Assembly: GCF_030813495.1 (NCBI RefSeq) | Contig: NZ_JAUSUI010000008.1 | Span: 1 to 64,000, forward strand | Length of the DNA stretch: 64,000 bases | Direction of reading: 5' to 3' | Source: Ancylobacter polymorphus | GTDB lineage: Bacteria; Pseudomonadota; Alphaproteobacteria; Rhizobiales; Xanthobacteraceae | In this document: piece after piece, positions 8,588 to 16,909 of the stretch | How positions within the stretch are numbered: the first letter of the stretch is position 1 | How the letters are laid out: the number at the start of each line of letters is the position of its first letter | The notes under the pieces: model-generated | The model's database searches: none | What the model was told of the DNA's origin: nothing | Seen by the model: the letters and a program-made list of their open reading frames with translations, nothing else | Position numbers and translations under genes: made by a program

Positions 8588-9808
8588 TCAGTTGGCTTGC
8601 ATCGCGCTATCGAAACGCAACGAGGGTTCGAGTAAATCTGCGAATTTTTGTTCAAACACCCCAACAATCTCTTGGTTGTGGTAGATGTTTATTTCTTCTA
8701 TTGTTGCCAACCTAGCAATGCCTCTGCGTATGATACCAAGGTATCCATTATAGTTCGCTTGATACAGAATCACCCTCTCTCTAACGTCCGGTCGCGAAGA
8801 AGCGCTCGATACGGCGTAAAGATCTTCTAATGCCTTTCGCGCTTCCTCAAAATTGAAACTGGTTGCTCCAGCATCTACTGCCTCTTGAAGGCGGGATGGC
8901 ATAGTGCGAAGCGCCAACAACGCATTTTCGGCGGCCAGTCTCAAGGGATGTTCAGCGATCTTGTCGACTGCGATCCTAGCCCGAGTGATCTCTTGCATGC
9001 CTGATACGAAATTAGCACGCAAGAATTCGACTTGAGAGCCGACCTCTGCAGTTTGTAGATTTTGCGCCTCGACGTATGCTTTTATCAGAGCCGTCTGCTC
9101 AGCATTCCAGATTGCCGCGAACTCGCTGTTGGGATGCGTCAGCTTGTCAGCGGCATCGCGAACGAACAGATCGAACCAACCCGACACGCCGTCCTTGCCA
9201 AGGAAAAAGTCCTCAAACGCCAATGGAATGCGTTTTGCGCTGTCTCCGCATCGGACGCGAAGTTCGTCGAGCACGGCGGCTTCCGCAACGGACCGCACTT
9301 GTGCTATCGCCGAGTCTGCCTCTCCGCGCTCGTTAGAGTCGCGACGTGCGGCCAACGCATCGTCAAAGGTGTCTGGCAACAGCGCGAGAACTGCCTTCCG
9401 CTCATCAATGTCAGCACTACCGACCGAAAAGCTGCGTGCCTGCGCGACTTTTGTTTCTTCGGAAAGGAAAGACTTGACGCGCGCCGCAAAGCCAAACCCG
9501 GCTTGATCGCCCAGCCGGTCATCCTCCTTCCCCAATGTGCCCTCAAATTTTGCGATCAAGGCGCGCAGAGCGTCTATCTGCGCCAAACGTAGCGCAGCAA
9601 CGACGTAATGGTTCTCGTCAATACCGGACCAACCGTCCAGAAAGCGCTCGCAGATTTTGCGATCAACATGCTTGAACAGGTCCGTCGCAAGATTCCCGGC
9701 GACGCCACCAGCAAGCCCCGCCGCAAGTGGCGTCGCTGCTGCGCTGACGCCGCCTGTGAACGCCGCCCCAAGGAAACCAAGCCCTAGTGTCGCCAATACC
9801 GTCCGCAA
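8588..9808 (-). CDS. putative membrane-associated protein, possible defence effector
   Basis: I chose the TTG start at 9808 because GGAGG sits five bases before it; the longer open frame upstream runs into phage debris. This gives 406 aa. Residues 1-35 form a Gly/Ala-rich hydrophobic hairpin (VLATLGLGFLGAAF, then PLAAGLAGGVAGNLATDLF). The remainder is charged and helical, with a segment ENHYVVAALRLAQIDALRALI. That pattern recalls N-terminal modules of bacterial NLR-like/STAND defence proteins, but no NTPase motif is present, so this is only a resemblance. A/T content is higher than in neighbours and it sits alone among mobile debris. Confidence 0.6.
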   Translation of the reverse strand: MRTVLATLGLGFLGAAFTGGVSAAATPLAAGLAGGVAGNLATDLFKHVDRKICERFLDGWSGIDENHYVVAALRLAQIDALRALIAKFEGTLGKEDDRLGDQAGFGFAARVKSFLSEETKVAQARSFSVGSADIDERKAVLALLPDTFDDALAARRDSNERGEADSAIAQVRSVAEAAVLDELRVRCGDSAKRIPLAFEDFFLGKDGVSGWFDLFVRDAADKLTHPNSEFAAIWNAEQTALIKAYVEAQNLQTAEVGSQVEFLRANFVSGMQEITRARIAVDKIAEHPLRLAAENALLALRTMPSRLQEAVDAGATSFNFEEARKALEDLYAVSSASSRPDVRERVILYQANYNGYLGIIRRGIARLATIEEINIYHNQEIVGVFEQKFADLLEPSLRFDSAMQAN

Positions 9809-9860
9809 GTGCGCCTCCGAGCAACTTAGAAGGTCTTTACCAGAAATCGGCCGATTTCGC

Positions 9861-10178
9861 CTACACCTGTACGGCCTCGCAGGCTGACACCAGCCCGAGC
9901 GCATCGCCCATCGGTTCGCCGATGATCCGATAAGTCTCGGCCCCAATCAGGATCAGATCGCCCTCGGCGATCGTTGCCGCCTGCGAGCGACTGATATCGA
10001 TACCGACGGTCGGCAGAACGGCGCGGCTGTCCCCGAATTCCGCCACGCGGTCGGGCGACTTGCGGATGACGCGGACAGCGGCGCCACCGCTGACGCCGCC
10101 CGCCTTCCAAAGCGCGTCCTCGCCGATATTGGGATCGGCGAAGAGCGCATCGATGGCCGAAGCGAAAGCGTCGATCAC
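9861..10178 (-). CDS. phage head-tail joining protein remnant
   Basis: A 105-aa frame from a GTG at 10178. The string VIDAFASAIDALFADPNIGEDALW, then VRVIRKSPDRVAEFGDSRAV and EGDLILIGAETYRIIGEPM ending LGLVSACEAV, matches the small head-tail joining/adaptor proteins encoded beside portal and capsid genes of alphaproteobacterial prophages. Length is near normal, so it may be intact. No other head genes remain, and it is read through from the truncated integrase remnant, so function is doubtful. Confidence 0.6.
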   Translation of the reverse strand: MIDAFASAIDALFADPNIGEDALWKAGGVSGGAAVRVIRKSPDRVAEFGDSRAVLPTVGIDISRSQAATIAEGDLILIGAETYRIIGEPMGDALGLVSACEAVQV

Positions 10179-10319
10179 GGATCGTTCGCCCGGAAGGAGG
10201 CATTGAGCCGAACACGGCCGGTGGTGTTGCTTGGCGACCCCGCGACCGCCGCCGCCCCGACCCCGATCAGAAGGTTGGAGCGGCGACGGCCGTACAGCGC
10301 CGGTTGGTGTCGTCCCGCG

Positions 10320-11565
10320 CCGACGTTCACGCCATTGAATGTACCAGTCCCACACGATCGGGAAGACCAGCAGACTGAAGCTCAGATTCTCCAGCGGCAC
10401 GCCGAAGCCATGGACCGCGCCGCTGGGTGACGCCGCCAGCGCACCGAACATCAGGCCAAGATGCTCGACCTTTTGGGATGCCGTCTCCTCGCCCCAGACT
10501 CCGTTGCGCTGATAGCCGAAGGCCGTCAGCGTCGCCGTCTTGAAGCGGACGAGATCGGCCATCTCCTCGGCCAGCTGGGGCGGGCATCGAGCGCCGGGCT
10601 TGCAAGGTCCGGATCCGGCAGCGATCCATCCTCTTCCCGGCAAAACCGGTACAGCCCGCGCGGCCGGGAGGATTGGTCGAGCAGGCCCGGAAAGCGGATC
10701 GAGTAGCGCTGCTTCATGGCGGCAGCCTGGAAACGCCGATAGTCGGTCGTTCCCGTGATCACCACGCGCTGTACCCACTCAAGGATCTCCTGCCTCTCCC
10801 TCAATGGGCGGCGGTCAAAATCATGCGGCAGGTGCCAGGCGAGGCGCCGTCGCTCCGCGCGGCTGATGCCGGCAATGGTCCCCGCCGAGGTGCAGCGGTC
10901 TCCGTTCGGCAGCTTCGAGCGGAAGTAGCCCGGCGGCAGGCGGTAGCGCCGCTCGATAAGCTCCAGCGCCGCAAGACTTCGCGAGGCGCGCGGCACCTTC
11001 ACGCCGCGGCGCCACAGGTTGAGTGCCGTGGCATCGACCTGGGTCGCGCTCGCCTCAAGGACACGTGCGAGATGCTTCGCGGTGTCGCCATGGCGGCGCA
11101 TGTGAAGATCGAGCGCATCGGCGAATGACGGCGGGTCCGTCCAGGGCCGGCCGTCGCTCTCGGGAAACTCGACGATGGGCTTCGCCCGCGGGCCGCGTCG
11201 GCGCGGCGCAGCGTCTAGGCGGTCGGCATCACGATGGGCCCGCCTCGCTCCAAGGCGGACGTTTGTCGGCGCGCCGCGGCACGCTTCACCGTGACGTGGC
11301 CGCGGCGGGCCAATTTACGGCGCAGCGCATCAAGGCCGGGCGCAAGCACGGGGCCGGCATGCTACAGATCGGCGTGATCCACATCACAGGCGTGAGCGAT
11401 TGCGTGCCAGTCATAGTCGCGCTCCGTCAGGGGTGGTGGCACGCGCGCGGCGAGCAGATCGAGGAGCCAGTTCTGGAAGAGATCGGCGTCGCGGGGCGAC
11501 AGGACGGTCGTGGCACGCTGCTGGCAGAACTTCACCAACATGCGCGCGAAGCTCGTACGGGGCAT
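10320..11565 (-). pseudogene. site-specific integrase-like gene, N-terminal two thirds only, with stop and frameshift
   Basis: The N-terminus MPRTSFARMLVKFCQQ... reaches an in-frame TAG at 11362-11364 (VDHADL*HAG). The same protein family resumes with HGDTAKHLARVLEASATQVD and IERRYRLPPGYFRSKLPN, shifts frame near 10580, and continues LVRFKTATLTAFGYQRNG, GVWGEETASQ and IVWDWYIQWRERRRG before ending abruptly at about 10320. In intact relatives, as I recall them, a tyrosine-recombinase catalytic domain follows; it is absent here, replaced by the phage gene. Inactive relic of a second integrative element. Confidence 0.7.
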
Positions 11566-11721
11566 CGGCGGTCAGTGCAGGCACGTTGTGGAGAGGCGAC
11601 TCACCTCGAACAGGGGCGGCGTTTTTGCCGAGAAGCCTTTCTCTCGACCACGATCCAAAAGTGGCAGGGCTCACGATCCAAAACCAAGGGGTGATGGTCC
11701 TCAGGCCGGCATCAGACGGCA

Positions 11722-11849
11722 GCAATGTGTGGCTAAGCGTTCAGCCAACAAGCTTCCCGAGAAGCCCGCACATTGCTCTCGAGCGGCGCAATGTGTCGAG
11801 ATTTAGCAAATACATTGCAAAAATAACCATCCGACCGCCGCGCAATGTG
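11722..11849. repeat. cluster of five GCAATGTG octamers in both orientations
   Basis: GCAATGTG occurs at 11722-11729, 11788-11795 and 11842-11849. Its reverse complement is at 11769-11776, and a one-mismatch copy TACATTGC is at 11811-11818. The pair 11769/11788 forms an inverted repeat with an 11-bp spacer. The cluster lies about 160-285 bp upstream of the integrase remnant and could be arm-type or regulator sites. Confidence 0.55.
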
Positions 11850-12207
11850 CGCGCTTTTATCCTGCCATCAAGCCACCTCACTCCGTCCGGCCTAAACGAG
11901 ATCACGTCACATCGCTACGATACTATGACAAAGCGGCAGAAAACGCGACATAGGCGCCTAGAGCTACCGAATTTACCTTAAGTTCTCCGAAAATACGCCA
12001 ACTGGGTGTTCCACAGGCCGCCGCGTGAGCAGCGACGTAGCGATTCATCGCCATGCCTAACTTGAGACTGCTGTCGGTGATGCGCAGCCGAACCCCTGCA
12101 GATCGGCGGTCGCATTGCACAGAAGCTGCAAAGGAACTGCGGCCGAACCGCAGTCGGGCTGCACAGAGGTCGCAGTCTCTTGCGCGCCTGCTGCAGCGGA
12201 TGTGGGA
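11850..12207. other. non-coding stretch
   Basis: No credible gene is visible between the octamer cluster and the XRE gene. A 7-bp hairpin (12136-12142 with 12148-12154) and CTGCA-rich sequence near 12095-12195 are the only structure seen; neither is assigned. Confidence 0.4.
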
Positions 12208-12501
12208 CTATCCGGACGTCGGTGGCTTCCGAAGGCGCACACCGGCACCGCCACCGTTCTCGGGGGTAAACTCTATGCCGGCTTGCTCGAGCGCTGCGAT
12301 GATGGAGGCCAGATTGCCCGCGTGGGGAACGCGAACGCCGCGCTCGAAGTCGACAATGGTCGGACGAGACACCTGTGCCGCTGCCGCAAGCTCAGCCTGA
12401 CTCCAACCGAGCATCCCTCGCGCTCCACGGCACTGGGCGGGCGAAATTTCCGTCACGTTCAAGGCACCGTCAAAGTTTGACTTTTTGAAAAACAACTGCA
12501 T
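12208..12501 (-). CDS. XRE-family helix-turn-helix regulator
   Basis: I read 97 aa from the ATG at 12501; a GTG about 16 codons later would give the compact form. The core is a standard lambda-repressor HTH: ISPAQCRGARGMLGWSQAEL, AAAAQVSRPTIVDFERG, then VPHAGNLASIIAALEQAGIEF. It belongs to the common alphaproteobacterial small-XRE type with a C-terminal GIEFTPENGGGAGVRLR tail. It is divergent from the 222-codon gene at 12598. A perfect 8-bp inverted repeat in between (12509-12527) is a likely operator. Confidence 0.82.
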   Translation of the reverse strand: MQLFFKKSNFDGALNVTEISPAQCRGARGMLGWSQAELAAAAQVSRPTIVDFERGVRVPHAGNLASIIAALEQAGIEFTPENGGGAGVRLRKPPTSG

Positions 12502-12508
12502 TCTGAGA

Positions 12509-12527
12509 TAGCCGCCAACGGCGGCTA
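12509..12527. promoter_or_regulatory. inverted repeat, candidate XRE operator
   Basis: TAGCCGCC-AAC-GGCGGCTA is a perfect 8-bp palindrome with a 3-bp spacer, beginning 8 bp upstream of the XRE start codon and inside the divergent intergenic region. Autoregulation is inferred. Confidence 0.5.
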
Positions 12528-12597
12528 AGCGGTCGGAAAAGGTGTTTGCGCCACCTCTCCCGACCTGACCACAATCAAGCTGCTTGGAGCTCGGATC

Positions 12598-13263
12598 ATG
12601 GCTGATTCTGAGATTAGCACGAGTCTGTCCCGGCCATCCCGTAGGGACCTTCTCTCTGCCGCCCTGATGACGATCGGCGGCACCTCCTTCAACAATTCCG
12701 CTGCGGCTGCGCCGCAGGATGGTGGCACGACGGACGCCGCAGTCATTGCGTGGAATGCGTGGCGCGCCGCGCATCGGCGAACGCTTGCACTGTGCCAGAA
12801 GCAGCAACGTCTGGAGTCCGAACTCGCGCGGATGATCGGCTTTCCGCAGGCGGTTCTGGCTGCAGCCGAATTGCCATCACCGGTGCGCATAAGCTCGCTT
12901 CGGCAGTTCGATGAGCTTGCGGCCGATATGCCGTCGCTCTGCACGCGGCGCGCCGAAGTCGCCGCAGTGCTGCGCGCACATCAGCAGCGTTGGGACGACG
13001 CGGATCGCGCCATCGGCTACTCCGTCGCTCGGCAGCAAGAGGAGGCGGCTTCCGACGAAGAAGAGCGCCTGATGAAGGGAGTTCTTGCAGCGGAAGCCAC
13101 GTCTCTTCGGGGCCTCTCCACGAAGCTCGACGTGCTGCTTGCCGTAGGCGCGGATGGCGCCGAGGGGCGGCATTTCCCGTGGCCAGAGCTGCGGCGCATC
13201 CGCAGGGATGTTGCGCGCTTGATGCAGTTGCGGCGTCACGATGCTGTCGGCTTCACTGCTTGA
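12598..13263 (+). CDS. hypothetical exported protein with Tat-like N-terminus
   Basis: The 221-aa product starts after a GGAG site. Residues 12-40 read RPSRRDLLSAALMTIGG with Ala-rich AAAAAP-type sequence after it, resembling a twin-arginine or Sec signal. The rest is helical and Arg/Glu/Gln-rich, with no enzyme motif. Similar Tat-like helical proteins of unknown function are scattered in Hyphomicrobiales accessory DNA. Its stop abuts the HEPN/Abi-like fragment, so the 3' end may be a junction rather than the native end. Confidence 0.6.
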   Translation: MADSEISTSLSRPSRRDLLSAALMTIGGTSFNNSAAAAPQDGGTTDAAVIAWNAWRAAHRRTLALCQKQQRLESELARMIGFPQAVLAAAELPSPVRISSLRQFDELAADMPSLCTRRAEVAAVLRAHQQRWDDADRAIGYSVARQQEEAASDEEERLMKGVLAAEATSLRGLSTKLDVLLAVGADGAEGRHFPWPELRRIRRDVARLMQLRRHDAVGFTA

Positions 13264-13266
13264 TCC

Positions 13267-13590
13267 GCGACGCCCGCAAGACGGAGACGCCCGGTAGGGT
13301 CGTCGCTGCGCTGACCTTTGGCTATTGGACCGCCATGGTCGGGCGCGAATATGAAGACCTTTGGCAGCGCACCCTGAAGGACATTGCGCGGCAAGAGGGC
13401 GGCAAAGGCCTCACCCGCAAACACTTCTCCAAGCCGCTGGCCCCTGTGCGCACCCTGCGTAACCGCATCGCGCATCACGAGCCGATCCTGTATTTGGATC
13501 TGCCCAAGCACTACTACAGCCTGCTGCAGCTGACCCATTGGCTCTCGCCAGTCGCGGCGCAATGGTGCCGCAACGTGTCCCGTTTGCTAC
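13267..13590 (+). pseudogene. C-terminal fragment of Abi-like HEPN protein
   Basis: The frame reads RDARKTETPGRVVAALTFGYW, then GKGLTRKHFSKPLAPVRTL, RNRIAHHEPIL and QLTHWLSPVAAQWCRN. RNRIAH fits the R-X4-H catalytic motif of HEPN ribonucleases, and the whole matches the C-terminal third of Abi-like proteins. The N-terminal part is missing. It joins in frame to the IS3 transposase fragment, giving a chimeric open frame. Confidence 0.65.
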
Positions 13591-14181
13591 GTCGCACGCG
13601 GACGACCGACAGCCGCCATTCCTATCCGATCGCTCCCAACAGGCTCGCCCGCAATTTCAGGACTTCCGCGCCGAACCAGATCTGGCTGGCGGACCTCACC
13701 TACATCCCCACAGGCGAGGGCTGGCTCTACCTCGCCGGCGTGCTCGACATGCACACCCGAAAGCTGGTTGGCTGGTCCATGCGCGAGACATTGCATACCC
13801 AGATCGCGCTGGAGGCCCTCGCCATGGCCATCGAGCGCCAGCGGCCGGCACCCGGCCTGATCCACCACTCAGATCGTGGGATTCAATACGCTGCCGAGGC
13901 CTACCGCCGGGCACTTACCGCAGCGGGCATCACCCCATCCATGAGCCGCAAGGGCGACTGCTGGGACAATGCACCGATGGAGAGCTTCTTCCACACCCTG
14001 AAAACTGTGCGGGTCCACCATCGCCTCTATGCCACCAGGGCCGAGGCGCGACGGGATCTGTTCGGATACATTGAGGGCTTCTACAATTCCCGCCGCCTGC
14101 ACTCGGCCCTCGGCTATATCAGCCCAGCCGAGATGGAACGCAGAGCGGCTTAACCCCGTCCACTTTTTAGGGGGAAGATCA
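13591..14181 (+). mobile_element. IS3-family element, right part with OrfB catalytic domain
   Basis: The integrase core of IS3 OrfB spans 13600-14153. Catalytic residues are Asp in WLADLTYIPTG, Asp in IHHSDRGIQY and Glu in DNAPMESFFHTLK; the end is YISPAEMERRAA. OrfA and the OrfB N-terminus are gone. The right end is near 14181, where the downstream IS5 coding sequence is interrupted, so this element jumped into the IS5 copy. Confidence 0.85.
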
Positions 14182-14521
14182 CCCCCGTCCCGCCAGGCCG
14201 CAAACCAGCGATAGGCCGAGCTCTTGGGTGGAAGGTCGCTCGGTAGAAGCCGCCAGGCGATGCCGCCGCGCATCACATAGAAGATCGCGTTGACGATCTC
14301 GCGCAGCGGCCTCGACAGAGGCCGACCGGTTCGCTTCGGCGCCGGCAGCAACGGCGCAACCAGCCGCCACTCCGCATCCGTCAAATCCGTTTCGTATCGA
14401 AGTCCCGCGCGACTATGCTGCCGGCGAGTGGCTGGGGTCCACATCGCTCGCTCCAAGATGGCCTGAACAACCTCTTGGAATCACGAGCGCCCCAGCCGCT
14501 CAACTCTTTCGGAACGGGCTC
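14182..14521 (-). mobile_element. IS5-family element, left end with transposase N-terminus
   Basis: From the ATG at 14444 the frame reads MWTPATRRQHSRAGLRYETD, then LTDAEWRLVAPLLPAPKRTG, GGIAWRLLPSDLPPKSSAYR and WFAAWRDGG. This is the N-terminal third of an IS5-family (IS427/IS1031-like) transposase. It is cut at 14182 by the IS3 end. The outer boundary appears to be 14521, where GAGCCCGTTCCG begins on the minus strand directly at the stop codon of the protease-nuclease gene. Confidence 0.75.
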
Positions 14522-16746
14522 TAAGCCGCAGGATGGTCGGCGACACCCGGCAGTTCCGAGACCTGCGTCACCCCGGCGCACATGGCGAGCTCGGCGCCCG
14601 AGGCGTCGGCATACTGGTCCGCCTCGCGCACCTCGGGTGCGAAGACGACGCCCGCCGCGCGCTCGATCTCGAACAGGGGCACCATCTTGCGGCTGAAGTT
14701 CTCCGGCACGATGAATTCCTCCTCGCCCGGGGGAAGGTCGGTCAGATCCTGCTCCAAGACGAAGCCGTAGCTGGCGATGCCGTCCTCCACCCTGGCGACG
14801 ATGACCTTCCAGAACCGCGCGGGAATCTGCACGCGGATCTTCACGCGCGGGCCGCCGACGCCGATGAAGACCTGATCAGCCCGGGTGAGGACCGGCCCCG
14901 CGAAGACGCAGAGGCGCTCGGAGGAGGCCTGCGAGAGCACGTGGTTCTCGAGGTCGCCCCAATTGTCCTCCCCGCGCGCCGACTGGTTGAACCCAGCCAC
15001 CTGCGGCGAGCAGTTGGTGACGTGGAAGGTGTCACCGTTGGCCCGCTTCAGCAGGTCATAGGTGGCGCCCCAGGCCACATCGTCGCGCCGTACGATGTGG
15101 CCCTTGTCGAACATGCCGCCGTCGCGCGTGAAGAAGGCATCGGACAATTGGTGGGCGGGGTCGATGCGCGGGTCGGGAAACCACTTCTCCTGGTCGGACT
15201 TGGTCAGCTCTCCCAGCACCTTGCGGCCATAGTCCCGGCCCCGTTCCGGCTCCTTCAGCGCGCGCTCGGCGGTGACGTTGGCGGCGGTGACGAGGGCGAT
15301 GCGCCGCGCGGCGTGCATGCGCAGCGAGAAGTTCTGATAGCGCAGCTCCGTGCCGCCGCCGTTCACTGGCGCGAGCTTGCCCGGGTCGCGCGCGTCGGGC
15401 ATGGGCACCGCGATGCCGAGGAAGCCCGGATCGTAGCCGCGCCGGTTGGAGTATTCGCCGTCGTGCCAGGGCTCGACCAGTTTCTCGGTCTGGTCGGCTA
15501 CGTCCGGCGCGAGCGCTTCCACGGCGCCGACGGCCGCCCCGGCCGGAATGCCGAGGCGCACTGTGATCTGGAGCGGGATCTCCACCGTCACTTCGCCGCC
15601 CCCGGCGCGCACCGTGCCCGTGGATGCGGAAGCGGCGGCGGCCGGGTTCGGCGACGCCGGTGGCGGCGTGGCACCATTCCCGGCCGCCACGGCGCTCTCG
15701 CCATCCCACCAGCCGGACCAGGGTGCCGTTCCGCCCGAGGCGGTGCCGGCGAAGTTGACGCCAGCGCTCACCACGCGCCCGTCCCGCGCCAGCTCGAACG
15801 CTGGCACACCGTAGTTCATGGTGAGGTAGCGCCCGCCGAAATGCAGCGCGAGGACCTCCCCGGTCCTAGGGTCGATCACCGCCGAACCAGAATTGCCGCC
15901 CAGCGTCGAGCAGTCGTGCGCGGCGGCCGGCACCAGCTTCCCGAAACTCGCGGTCTCCCGGCGGCCATGGATCCATCCGGGCTGGAGGCGCTTGACGCCA
16001 TAGACCCCGCCGAAGGTGGAGTCCTGCACGTCGCGAGCGTTGCGCGGATCGAAGGCGGGATAGCCGATCACCACCACGTCCTGCTTGGTGTCGGCGGTGG
16101 TGTCGGCGAGCGACAGCTTGAGCGGCTTGATAGCGTCAGGAAGCCCGTCCACCTCGAGCAAGGCCATGTCCCAATAGGGATGCACCATGCGGACTCGGCG
16201 CACCTCCAGGACCTGCCCCGCCGGCTGGTCACGCTCGCGGCGGAAGTCGACCCCCGCCCGCAGGCCGGGCTTCATGCGGATTCCGGTTTCGCCCACGCCA
16301 TCGGCGAAGATCCCCGCCACGTGGCGGTTGGTCATGAGCAGGCCCTTGCCCACCACGAAGCCGGTGCCGCCATAGGGCGCGGTGGGATGTCCCGGAAGCT
16401 CGATGCGCCCGATGGAGGGGATGCAGGCCTTGATATGCGCGTGAAGTGCCGCGTCCGCGTCGAGATGGCGCCAGAGAGGGTCCATGATCAGGAAGTCGCC
16501 CTCGACGATGTCGATGGCCGGCCGCTTGCCCGGAACAACGATCGCCTCCAGGCCGTCCTGCTCGCCGGCGTTGAGGTCGTGGTTCCCGACGAGGATCTTC
16601 TTGAGGCCGGCGCGCGCCTGCTCGACCTTCGGGCTGTCCGTATTTTCGAGAACGCCGGGCTCCGGCATGAGCGCTTCGAGCCCGCCCTCGCGCTCGGAAA
16701 TAAGCTTCAGATAGTCGACCAACCTTTTCGTGGCGAACGACGACAT
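14521..16746 (-). CDS. trypsin-like protease fused to DNA/RNA non-specific endonuclease
   Basis: The ATG at 16746 follows GGGGAGG; it gives 741 aa. Residues about 120-335 are a trypsin-like protease with His142 (TNRHVAG), Asp193 (YWDMALLEVD) and Ser286 (LGGNSGSAV). An Ala/Pro-rich linker (about 350-385) leads to a second half. There, FDKGHIVRRDDVAW (His550, the DRGH motif), TNCSPQVAGFNQ (Mg-binding Asn587) and WGDLE (Glu600) identify an Endonuclease_NS/NUC1 domain. The N-terminal 110 residues are helical and unassigned. No signal peptide is seen, so it is probably cytosolic. It faces away from a three-gene protease/NTPase operon. I infer that the trypsin part gates or releases the nuclease. 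The TAG stop shares bases with the adjacent IS5 end, so the native C-terminus may differ. Confidence 0.92.
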   Translation of the reverse strand: MSSFATKRLVDYLKLISEREGGLEALMPEPGVLENTDSPKVEQARAGLKKILVGNHDLNAGEQDGLEAIVVPGKRPAIDIVEGDFLIMDPLWRHLDADAALHAHIKACIPSIGRIELPGHPTAPYGGTGFVVGKGLLMTNRHVAGIFADGVGETGIRMKPGLRAGVDFRRERDQPAGQVLEVRRVRMVHPYWDMALLEVDGLPDAIKPLKLSLADTTADTKQDVVVIGYPAFDPRNARDVQDSTFGGVYGVKRLQPGWIHGRRETASFGKLVPAAAHDCSTLGGNSGSAVIDPRTGEVLALHFGGRYLTMNYGVPAFELARDGRVVSAGVNFAGTASGGTAPWSGWWDGESAVAAGNGATPPPASPNPAAAASASTGTVRAGGGEVTVEIPLQITVRLGIPAGAAVGAVEALAPDVADQTEKLVEPWHDGEYSNRRGYDPGFLGIAVPMPDARDPGKLAPVNGGGTELRYQNFSLRMHAARRIALVTAANVTAERALKEPERGRDYGRKVLGELTKSDQEKWFPDPRIDPAHQLSDAFFTRDGGMFDKGHIVRRDDVAWGATYDLLKRANGDTFHVTNCSPQVAGFNQSARGEDNWGDLENHVLSQASSERLCVFAGPVLTRADQVFIGVGGPRVKIRVQIPARFWKVIVARVEDGIASYGFVLEQDLTDLPPGEEEFIVPENFSRKMVPLFEIERAAGVVFAPEVREADQYADASGAELAMCAGVTQVSELPGVADHPAA

Positions 16747-16909
16747 CTTTCCCTCCCCGAATATTGTGCAACTCAAGATTTCATATTAGCTTTACATCAC
16801 CCGCGCGACGACGCCACTGGGCATTTCGACAGATCCATGGGGGCCGCCGGCGGAAGACGAGCCGCTGGCTCCCAAAGAGTCGTTGCGCGCCTGACGAGCA
16901 GGGGGCCTC
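16747..16909. promoter_or_regulatory. divergent promoter region of the protease-nuclease system
   Basis: The 163-bp gap separates the leftward nuclease gene from the rightward operon. It contains an A/T island at 16760-16797 (TAATAT on the minus strand). The rightward gene has a GGGGGC ribosome site. A shared control region is inferred; no operator repeat is visible. Confidence 0.5.
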
